In this document: positions 14,460 to 20,382 of the stretch, piece after piece
Numbering within the stretch: position 1 is the stretch's first letter
How the letters are laid out: each line of letters starts with the position of its first letter
Assembly: GCA_041694215.1 (NCBI GenBank)
Contig: JASMTO010000141.1
Location: 1-20,382, forward strand
DNA length: 20,382 nt
Origin: Flexistipes sp041694215
GTDB lineage: Bacteria; Chrysiogenota; Deferribacteres; Deferribacterales; Flexistipitaceae
Direction: 5' to 3'
Notes under the pieces: model-generated
What the model was told of the DNA's origin: nothing
The model's input: only the letters and a program-made list of their open reading frames with translations
The model's database searches: none
Translations under genes and position numbers: made by a program

Positions 14460-15761
14460 ATGATTAAAAAGAAATTTATACCCATATTATTTATCATTGT
14501 AGTTGTTTCTGCATCAATATTTTCCATGGTCACTCTGAAAATTACTGATGTATATGCTGCTAAAGAGCCCAGCAGATATGAGCAGTTGGAAGCATTTTCA
14601 GATGCACTCAATGTTATTGAAAAGCATTATGTGGAAGACGTTCAAATTGAAACGCTCATAAATGGAGCAATAAAAGGGATGCTTTCCGAGCTTGATCCCC
14701 ATTCGTCATTTTTGACTCCAGAGCTTTTCAAAGAATTCCAGGTGGAAACAAAAGGGGAATTTGGCGGTCTGGGAATAACTATTAGTATCAAAGACAATAT
14801 TTTAACAATAATTTCGCCAATAGAAGATACCCCTGCCGACAAAGCAGGATTAAAAGCTGGTGATAAAATCATAAGGATAGATGGTAAACCCACAACAAAC
14901 ATATCCTTGGAAGAAGCTGTGGAGAAACTGCGCGGCAAACCGGGTACAAAAGTAACAATAACTATCTTCAGAGAAGGCACAGACAAACCGTTCGATGTAA
15001 CAATTACAAGGGATATCATTGTAATTAAAGCTGTGAAATCCCGAGTAATTGATAATATAGGTTATGTCAGACTGACACAGTTTAAAGAAGATGCTGCAAA
15101 AGAACTTAAAGATGCCATAAAAGAATTAGAAAAAGAAGATATAGACGGAATTATACTTGATCTGCGAAACAATCCAGGTGGTTTACTCACCGAGGCAGTT
15201 AATGTTTCCAGCATGTTTTTGCCCAATGGCAAAACAGTTGTCTATACAAAAGACAGAGAGGGAAATGAAAAACATTTAAAAACCAAACTAATAGGATATA
15301 ACGATACGGAAACACCGATGATAATTCTCGTTAATGAAGGAAGTGCTTCAGCTTCTGAAATAGTTGCAGGTGCCCTTCAAGATTACAAAAGAGCATTAAT
15401 TCTCGGTCAAACAACCTTTGGGAAAGCTTCCGTGCAGACAATAATCCCAATGGGTAACGGTTCAGCAATAAAATTAACTACAGCCAGGTACTACACCCCC
15501 AAAGGTCGATCCATACAAAATGTAGGAATCAAACCGGATATTGACATCAAGCAGGGATCTATCCAATACACAGATAACAGAACATTTTTGAGGGAATTCA
15601 ACCTTGAAAATCATCTGGAAAACAATGCAAATCTAGAAAATACAGTCAATGACAACTCAACATTAAGTGAAACCAATAATATTACTGATGATTTACAATT
15701 GAAATCTGCAATAGATATGCTAAAAGGGTTAATTATTTATGGCCAGGAAAAAAACAACTAA
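14460..15761 (+). CDS. ctpA: C-terminal processing protease, S41 family, with PDZ domain
   Basis: Periplasmic serine protease of the CtpA/Prc type, 433 residues from the start with the AGGAGG site. The N-terminal hydrophobic segment spans about residues 5-24. A helical N-domain comes next, then a PDZ domain (about 93-175, with FGGLGITISI and KAGLKAGDKIIRIDG), then the S41 core with DLRNNPGGLL. The catalytic set is Ser297 (in NEGSASASEI), Asp308 (LQDYKRA) and Lys322 (TFGKASVQ), matching the Ser-Lys spacing of Prc. The C-terminal tail after about residue 385 is Asn-rich and low in complexity. Co-location with ftsEX-envC suggests processing or turnover of septal peptidoglycan enzymes. The end overlaps the yibQ-type gene by 23 bases. 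Confidence 0.95.
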   Translation: MIKKKFIPILFIIVVVSASIFSMVTLKITDVYAAKEPSRYEQLEAFSDALNVIEKHYVEDVQIETLINGAIKGMLSELDPHSSFLTPELFKEFQVETKGEFGGLGITISIKDNILTIISPIEDTPADKAGLKAGDKIIRIDGKPTTNISLEEAVEKLRGKPGTKVTITIFREGTDKPFDVTITRDIIVIKAVKSRVIDNIGYVRLTQFKEDAAKELKDAIKELEKEDIDGIILDLRNNPGGLLTEAVNVSSMFLPNGKTVVYTKDREGNEKHLKTKLIGYNDTETPMIILVNEGSASASEIVAGALQDYKRALILGQTTFGKASVQTIIPMGNGSAIKLTTARYYTPKGRSIQNVGIKPDIDIKQGSIQYTDNRTFLREFNLENHLENNANLENTVNDNSTLSETNNITDDLQLKSAIDMLKGLIIYGQEKNN

Positions 15762-16968
15762 AAAAAACACAAATAGAAAGCCAAGAAGAAAAAATGAACT
15801 AAAAATTCCCCCTTCACTGGTTGTGGGGGGGATTTTTTTGTTAATGTTAGGGTTGATAGTCATATCTTTGATTAGTATAAAGCTAAAGGATATGGAAAAA
15901 CAACGCGACGGCATTAGTATAAGCAAAGAACATATGGATACTGATACGTATTCCATTTCGGATATAGACAGCCAGATAAAGCTTTTTTTGTATGATCACG
16001 AAATAAGCAAAAAAAATATTGTCAGCAAATATATTGATACCAATGAAAATTTCCAGCACATTCATTATACAATGGAAATAAGCGAACAAAAGATTTATCC
16101 TATGAGACGATCTCTTATAAATTTTTTCAATTCCAGAAATTTCAGCTTTACTGAAAAACAGTCAATGATTTTCAAAAAAAACAACCTCATAATATCTATC
16201 AACCTTACAGAAAGTAAAAAAGAAGCTTATTCAGAAAATATACCTGACAGCAAAAAAGATGATATAGTAAAGCAAGAACCTGTAAAAAGCAAAATTCAGT
16301 ATAAAGCAAAAATGGCTATCATACTTGATGATGCCGGGTACAACCTTGATCTAGCCAAAAAAGCCGTTTCCATAAATTATCCATTGACCATTTCCATACT
16401 GCCATACACAAAATACGATAGGGAAACTGCTGAAATTACAAGAAAAAATGGCAAAACAGTATTTTTACATTTACCTATGCAACCCCTCTCTTATCCAGAT
16501 ACCGATCCCGGTAAGGGAGCAATTTTGCTAAATACACCAGAAAACCTTATTAAAATTCTTATTGAAAAAGATGTAGAGCAGATAGGAAATATAGATGGTG
16601 CAAACAATCATATGGGCTCTGCTGTGACTGAAAACCCAAAGAAAGTAAAGCAAACTCTTATATATTTAAAAAGCTACACTAACAATTTTGTTGACAGTCA
16701 TACCTCCAAAAATACTGTTGCTTTCGATACGTGTCGTTCACTGGAAATGAATTGCGGCATAAGCGAAAAGTTTATAGACAACAGCGCTGATCCTGCATAT
16801 ATAAAGGAGAAACTTTTTGAAGGGGCACAGCTGGCTTTAAAAAATAAAGAAATAATTGTTATAGGTCACTTAAGGCCTAATACTGTAGCTGTTTTAGAAA
16901 ATATATTGCCTGAAATTGAAAAGGAAGGGGTGCAAATAGTAACTGTGGGTGAGGTTTTAAAAAATTGA
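15739..16968 (+). CDS. Divergent polysaccharide deacetylase, YibQ family
   Basis: A 409-residue membrane-anchored protein. It has a very basic N-terminus (MARKKTTKKNTNRKPRRK), one membrane segment (about 26-47), a poorly conserved linker to about residue 185, and the YibQ/DUF610 domain (about 190-409). Landmarks are MAIILDDAGYN (Asp197-Asp198), FLHLPMQP (242-249), NNHMGS (289-294), VDSHT (318-322) and IGHLRPNT (375-382), the usual metal and substrate positions of divergent deacetylases. It probably acts on a periplasmic glycan, possibly peptidoglycan, though no substrate is established for the family. The Shine-Dalgarno is weak and distant (AAGGG, 11 bases). A terminator-like hairpin ending in T7 lies within codons 21-34. 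It overlaps tsaD by four bases. Confidence 0.88.
   Translation: MARKKTTKKNTNRKPRRKNELKIPPSLVVGGIFLLMLGLIVISLISIKLKDMEKQRDGISISKEHMDTDTYSISDIDSQIKLFLYDHEISKKNIVSKYIDTNENFQHIHYTMEISEQKIYPMRRSLINFFNSRNFSFTEKQSMIFKKNNLIISINLTESKKEAYSENIPDSKKDDIVKQEPVKSKIQYKAKMAIILDDAGYNLDLAKKAVSINYPLTISILPYTKYDRETAEITRKNGKTVFLHLPMQPLSYPDTDPGKGAILLNTPENLIKILIEKDVEQIGNIDGANNHMGSAVTENPKKVKQTLIYLKSYTNNFVDSHTSKNTVAFDTCRSLEMNCGISEKFIDNSADPAYIKEKLFEGAQLALKNKEIIVIGHLRPNTVAVLENILPEIEKEGVQIVTVGEVLKN
15801..15839 (+). terminator. Terminator-like hairpin inside the start of the yibQ-type gene
   Basis: AAAAATTCCCCC (15801-15812) pairs with GGGGGATTTTT (plus one G-T pair) at 15826-15837 around a 13-base loop, followed by the end of a T7 run. 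The stem contains a G7 run (15825-15831). It lies 40-78 bases past the ctpA stop, yet within the open frame of the next gene. It could act as a partial terminator or attenuator relieved by translating ribosomes. The coding role (VVGGIFL at the membrane segment) may alone explain the sequence. Confidence 0.4.
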
Positions 16969-17954
16969 TTTTTCTTGGGATAGAAACATCTTGCGATGAA
17001 ACTGCTATATCACTCTTTGATACAAATAAGGGGATTCTCTCCAGTGTAATATCATCACAAGCAGACATACATGCACTATACGGCGGCGTTGTTCCGGAGC
17101 TGGCATCCAGAAATCACGCATTAAAGATAGAACCGGTATACAAGAAAGCATTGGAAAACGCTGATGTTAAATCCGAAGATATTGATGCAATAGGTGTAAC
17201 AAGAGCCCCCGGTTTAATTGGAGCATTGTTTGTTGGTGTGGCTTTTGCAAAAGGGCTTGCCTACGCTTTAAAAATCCCTGTTATACCGGTAAACCACATT
17301 GCGGCACATGCCATCGCTGCAGAAATAAACCATCCTGATTTAAAACCACCGTATGCAGCCCTTGTAATATCAGGTGGCCACTCCCACTTATACTATGTGG
17401 ACAAATCGTATAATTTCAAACTGTACTCCCACACTGTTGATGATGCAGCCGGAGAAGCTTTCGACAAAGTAGCCAAAATGATGGGTCTGGCCTATCCGGG
17501 AGGACCGGAAATAGAAAAGCTTGCACAAAAAGGGGATGCTGAAAAGATAACGTTTACTGTTGCCATGCGAAATCAGAAAAATATGAGCTTCAGCGGATTA
17601 AAAACTGCAGTACTCAATCAGCTCAACAACAATAGTGCCACAAAAGCAGATATTGCAGCATCTTTTCAGAAAACACTGGTCAAAACCCTGATTGAAAAAT
17701 CAGAAAACTGTATCAAATACTTTGATATAGATAAGCTTGTTGTAGCTGGCGGGGTAGCCTGCAATGGCTATCTCAGAGATGAGTTTTTCCATTATTTTAA
17801 CAATAGATGCAACATATACTTTCCTACAAAATATCACTGCACAGATAACGGAGATATGGTAGCCTTTGCGGCCAGTAAATTTTACAGGCTAAGGAACTTC
17901 ATGGGCTATAAAAGCATAGCAAAAGACAATGAGCCAAGAATCAACTCAATTTAA
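16965..17954 (+). CDS. tsaD: tRNA N6-threonylcarbamoyladenosine transferase TsaD
   Basis: Catalytic subunit of the complex that makes t6A37 in ANN-decoding tRNAs; cytoplasmic, 329 residues, standard size. Motifs: FLGIETSCDETAISLFD at the N-terminus, GVVPELASRNH, metal ligands His111 and His115 in PVNHIAAHAIAAE, GGHSHLYY (137-144), the GEAFDKVAKMMGL helix, VVAGGVACNGYLR, and Asp294 in HCTDNGDMVA. The start is TTG at 16965, overlapping the previous gene's TGA by two shared bases and one further base. No ATG fits because the motif-bearing N-terminus begins right there. GAGG lies 10 bases upstream, so expression probably leans on coupling to the gene before it. Confidence 0.96.
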   Translation: MIFLGIETSCDETAISLFDTNKGILSSVISSQADIHALYGGVVPELASRNHALKIEPVYKKALENADVKSEDIDAIGVTRAPGLIGALFVGVAFAKGLAYALKIPVIPVNHIAAHAIAAEINHPDLKPPYAALVISGGHSHLYYVDKSYNFKLYSHTVDDAAGEAFDKVAKMMGLAYPGGPEIEKLAQKGDAEKITFTVAMRNQKNMSFSGLKTAVLNQLNNNSATKADIAASFQKTLVKTLIEKSENCIKYFDIDKLVVAGGVACNGYLRDEFFHYFNNRCNIYFPTKYHCTDNGDMVAFAASKFYRLRNFMGYKSIAKDNEPRINSI

Positions 17955-18912
17955 AAATCTTAACAATCTTTTGGAAAAAGACCCTATAATAGCTGCGCCT
18001 ATGGCAGGGATCACTACTCGAAGTTATCGAAAAATTCTCAGAAAATTCACAGATGGACTCATTTTTACAGAAATGGTTTCTGTAGAAGGTTTAAAAAGGG
18101 AAATTAACAAAACTATCGAATACATAAAACTCTCTGAGAAGGATCATCCTATTATGATTCAACTTTTTGGATATAGCGAAAAATCATTTAGTGAAGCTAT
18201 CAAAATTTGTGAAGACTATTCTACGTCTTCTGGTTTTGATATAAACATGGGCTGCCCTGTAAAAAAAGTTTTGAAAACAGGTGGAGGTTCCAACTTATTA
18301 AAAGATTTAAATCAAGTAAAGAAAATTTTCCGACATGCCAGAAAACAAACGGATAAAACATTAACGGCAAAAATAAGACTTGGATGGGACAAAAACAGCT
18401 ATGTTTATAAAGATATTTTACAGTTAGCTCATGACGAAGGTCTTGATGGGCTGATTATACATGCCAGGACAAAATCCGATATGTTTTCCGGAGAAATGGA
18501 TTACATATCTTTGGAAAATGCTGCAAAAATGTCTCCAATCCCTATTATTTGCAACGGTAATATCACAGATGTTAGTAGTTATAAAAAAATTATGAGTACA
18601 GGTGTTAAAGCAGGGATGATAGGCAGAGCAATAATGCACTCACCATGGATTTTCAAGGCAATTCGGGAAAACAAGGATCCAAAATACCTATTATCGTCTA
18701 AAGAGATTTACGCACTTTTAATGGAATTTAAAGAATATGAAATGGAAGAAAGGGGGGATAATTACTTAAATATTCTTAAAAAATATGCAGTTTTTTTCTC
18801 AAAAAATTTATCAAATGCAGCAAATTTTAGAAAAAAAATTTATTCAGTATCTGATGAAAAAGAGATGTTAAAAACTATTGAAAACTTCTTTTGCAATAAT
18901 TCTGCATTGTAA
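17929..18912 (+). CDS. dus: tRNA-dihydrouridine synthase (Dus family)
   Basis: FMN-dependent enzyme reducing uridines in tRNA, 327 residues. The TIM barrel opens with IIAAPMAGITTRSYRKI, followed by FTEMVSVEGLK, QLFGYSE, and the catalytic Cys109 in DINMGCPVKKVLKTGGGSNLL. Then come AKIRLGW (Lys148), LIIHART (His178), IPIICNGNI and GVKAGMIGRAI for flavin and phosphate binding. The C-terminal helical domain (about 245-327) completes the fold. Which uridine position is modified cannot be read from this, so a numbered name (DusA/B/C) is not given; the GCPVKKV form is common in DusB. It overlaps tsaD by 26 bases and is the last gene of the plus-strand run, its TAA touching the stop codon of the convergent small gene. 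Confidence 0.94.
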   Translation: MSQESTQFKNLNNLLEKDPIIAAPMAGITTRSYRKILRKFTDGLIFTEMVSVEGLKREINKTIEYIKLSEKDHPIMIQLFGYSEKSFSEAIKICEDYSTSSGFDINMGCPVKKVLKTGGGSNLLKDLNQVKKIFRHARKQTDKTLTAKIRLGWDKNSYVYKDILQLAHDEGLDGLIIHARTKSDMFSGEMDYISLENAAKMSPIPIICNGNITDVSSYKKIMSTGVKAGMIGRAIMHSPWIFKAIRENKDPKYLLSSKEIYALLMEFKEYEMEERGDNYLNILKKYAVFFSKNLSNAANFRKKIYSVSDEKEMLKTIENFFCNNSAL

Positions 18913-19098
18913 TCAATCCTTTTTCAAATCAGTCCAGTCACCATACCAACGTTCGGAAGGAAAATATTTGCTACGTTTTTGTGCAGTATAATAATAACCT
19001 GCCACCATAAGCAGTAAAATTAGGATAAGCAGCAATACCTTAAGAAGAGCACCACCTTTTCTGTTTTTAACATACTTCTTCCTCTTTCCGGTAATCAT
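18913..19098 (-). CDS. Small single-pass membrane protein, unknown function
   Basis: The 61-residue product has a strongly basic N-terminus (MITGKRKKYVKNRKGG), one hydrophobic helix (about residues 17-38) and a charged, aromatic-rich tail (SERWYGDWTDLKKD). By the positive-inside rule the tail should be periplasmic. I do not recognise a family. An excellent minus-strand GGAGG lies six bases before the ATG, which argues for a real gene. Its TGA (18913-18915) directly adjoins the stop of dus, converging with no spacer. A TATTAT box at 19120-19125 (minus strand) could be its -10, but no good -35 is visible at the right distance. Read-through from the AI-2E-type gene upstream is also possible. Confidence 0.7.
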   Translation of the reverse strand: MITGKRKKYVKNRKGGALLKVLLLILILLLMVAGYYYTAQKRSKYFPSERWYGDWTDLKKD

Positions 19099-19249
19099 AC
19101 TTATCCTCCAGGCTTAAGTATAATATCGGATAATATTTTAAAAAATAAACCTTTTCATAATGGCTTATTCAAAATGAACAGTTGAGAACAATAAGAAAAG
19201 TTTTTAAACAATGTCACAATTGCAATATTAACTTATTTTTCAAAAATAA

Positions 19250-20326
19250 TCAGAATTCCTCACTTTTGTCATCATCAAGAATTTGGTTAAACCATACTTT
19301 TATGACCACATGAACCAGCGTGGCCAGCGGTATGGCAAAAAATAACCCCCAGATCCCCCATATTCCGCCAAAAACAAGTATTGCCACAATAATTGCAATG
19401 GGATGAATATTAACCACACCACCCAAAAGCAACGGAACCAAAACATTACCATCAATCAATTGAATAATTGAATAGGCAAGTATTATGTAAACGAACTGAG
19501 CAGTGAGCCCCCATTGAAAAATTGCCACAAGAACAATGGGAATGTACATAACAGCAGCGCCTATATAAGGAATTATTGCCGATAAACCCACAAGTAAAGA
19601 CAATAGCATAGAATACTCCAGCCCCATTGCAGAAAACACCACAAATGTGCACACCCAAACAATTACAATTTCAATAAGTTTACCCCTTACATATTTGGAA
19701 ATCTGCAGATTGACATCTTTCCACACCTGTGCCGCCAAACCTGAGTTATCAGGGATATAGCTGGTAATCCATTTGATTATCGCTTTCTTGTCTTTAAGGA
19801 AAAAGAAAACCAGAATTGGGACAAGAATCATATAAACGATTATTCCCACAAAACTTTTAAAAGAGGAAAGTGAAAACGTTACTAGCCGTCTGCCGTATTC
19901 ACTGGCAAGTTGTACTAAATAATCGCTCAATCGAGCCACCTGGCTTTCCGAAACAATCTCTGGATACCTCTGTAAAAGTGCAGTTATCTCCCCCTGAATG
20001 CTCCTGATCATCTCTGGCAACTGCTGTAAAAGCTGAGCCACTTCCCTGGTAAGCTTAGGCAGCAAAATAAGAATCACAGCTAAAAAACATGACATAAAAA
20101 AAATAAATACAAAGATAACAGCAATAAGACGTGGAATTTTTATTTTCTCAAGATAGGCAACAAAACTTTCCAGAAGATAAGCAATAACAACGGCAGCAAT
20201 TACAGGGGTAAGATACTTTCCTAAGAAAAAAACAAAGAGAAAACCGGCTAACAGAATAATGATAAGTACAACGATCTGGGGATCAGAAAAATATTTTTTA
20301 TACCACGATCTAAACATATCATGCAT
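19250..20326 (-). CDS. AI-2E/PerM-family membrane transporter
   Basis: Inner-membrane protein of the AI-2E exporter family (PerM/YdiK/YhhQ-like permeases), 358 residues from the ATG at 20324-20326. About eight membrane segments are visible: two near the N-terminus (about 20-55), a third (about 68-95), a soluble helical hairpin with LTREVAQLLQQLPEMI, and a C-terminal bundle. Signature stretches are VLVPLLLGGVVNIHPIAIIVAILVFGG and WGIWGLFFAIPLATLVHVVI near the end. The frame extends three codons to a GTG at 20335, but AAGGTG placed six bases before the ATG favours the ATG. Family members export diverse small molecules or Na+/H+, so no substrate is claimed. Confidence 0.9.
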   Translation of the reverse strand: MHDMFRSWYKKYFSDPQIVVLIIILLAGFLFVFFLGKYLTPVIAAVVIAYLLESFVAYLEKIKIPRLIAVIFVFIFFMSCFLAVILILLPKLTREVAQLLQQLPEMIRSIQGEITALLQRYPEIVSESQVARLSDYLVQLASEYGRRLVTFSLSSFKSFVGIIVYMILVPILVFFFLKDKKAIIKWITSYIPDNSGLAAQVWKDVNLQISKYVRGKLIEIVIVWVCTFVVFSAMGLEYSMLLSLLVGLSAIIPYIGAAVMYIPIVLVAIFQWGLTAQFVYIILAYSIIQLIDGNVLVPLLLGGVVNIHPIAIIVAILVFGGIWGIWGLFFAIPLATLVHVVIKVWFNQILDDDKSEEF

Positions 20327-20353
20327 ATTTATCACCTTCAGTGCTATAGAACC

Positions 20354-20382
20354 TTTATACTATCTTTTAGCAACTTATTAAA
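20354..20382 (-). promoter_or_regulatory. Promoter candidate for the AI-2E-type gene
   Basis: Minus-strand TTTAAT (20377-20382, touching the window edge), a 17-base spacer and TATAAA (20354-20359), about 28 bases before the chosen start. A second pairing, TTGCTA with TCTATA slightly downstream, is also possible. Confidence 0.35.

Noticed and set aside
14642..15019. Antisense open frame of 125 residues opposite ctpA
   Set aside because: It lies wholly opposite conserved PDZ and N-domain codons, and its product has no recognisable feature.
18752..18757. G6 run in dus as a phase-variation tract
   Set aside because: Short, single, inside a well-conserved housekeeping gene with an intact frame.
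19230..19250. TTATTTTTGAAAAATAA-type inverted repeat after the AI-2E gene as a terminator
   Set aside because: No G-C pairs, almost no loop, and no clear U tract, so it is too weak to call.

Overview
The window is AT-rich, densely packed bacterial chromosome with 19 protein-coding genes, no rRNA or tRNA, and no intact transposon or CRISPR array. Signal peptides, an FtsEX-EnvC set, a SPOR protein, a YibQ-type deacetylase and a periplasmic tungstate-binding protein point to a diderm (Gram-negative-type) bacterium. The gene mix and codon use recall Deferribacterota or delta-proteobacteria-like lineages. That placement is inference and was not checked.

Region 1 (1-4423, minus strand) is a tight housekeeping run: argS, a membrane-anchored SPOR-domain protein, a secreted PgaB-hydrolase-like TIM-barrel protein, and a protoporphyrinogen oxidase (hemY type) cut by the left window edge. 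Gaps and overlaps are a few bases, and a good promoter candidate lies just upstream of argS.

Region 2 (4438-8154, minus strand) is a tungstate uptake operon. It is read in the order regulator (excisionase-like HTH fused to a periplasmic-binding-protein-like ligand domain), tupA (binding protein), tupB (permease), tupC (ATPase with an added C-terminal TOBE/Mop-like domain). A repeat-built, hairpin-ended element of about 156 bp, bounded by 13-bp direct repeats, sits between tupA and tupB. It looks inserted, and it changes which tupB start codon should be chosen.

Region 3 (8237-18912, plus strand) is one long run of eleven touching or overlapping genes. The first four are poorly known: a multi-pass membrane protein with a six-cysteine zinc-ribbon-like motif; a PATAN/DUF4388 protein with a C-terminal membrane segment; a response-regulator receiver joined to an orphan histidine-kinase dimerisation (DHp)-like domain with no ATPase; and a 68-residue protein. 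They run directly into ftsE, ftsX, an envC-like LytM protein that has lost its zinc ligands, a ctpA-type S41 protease, a yibQ-type divergent polysaccharide deacetylase, tsaD and a tRNA dihydrouridine synthase. The arrangement suggests an uncharacterised signalling module coupled to FtsEX/EnvC control of septal peptidoglycan splitting. This is the best candidate in the window for an undescribed system.

Region 4 (18913-20382, minus strand) holds a 61-residue single-pass membrane protein, whose stop codon abuts the dihydrouridine synthase stop with no spacer, and an AI-2E/PerM-family membrane protein with a promoter candidate at the right edge.

No gene-free stretch exceeds 300 bases. The longest gaps are 6141-6347 (the repeat element plus the tupB leader), 8088-8236 (divergent promoter region) and 19099-19249 (no recognisable structure beyond a weak -10-like box).
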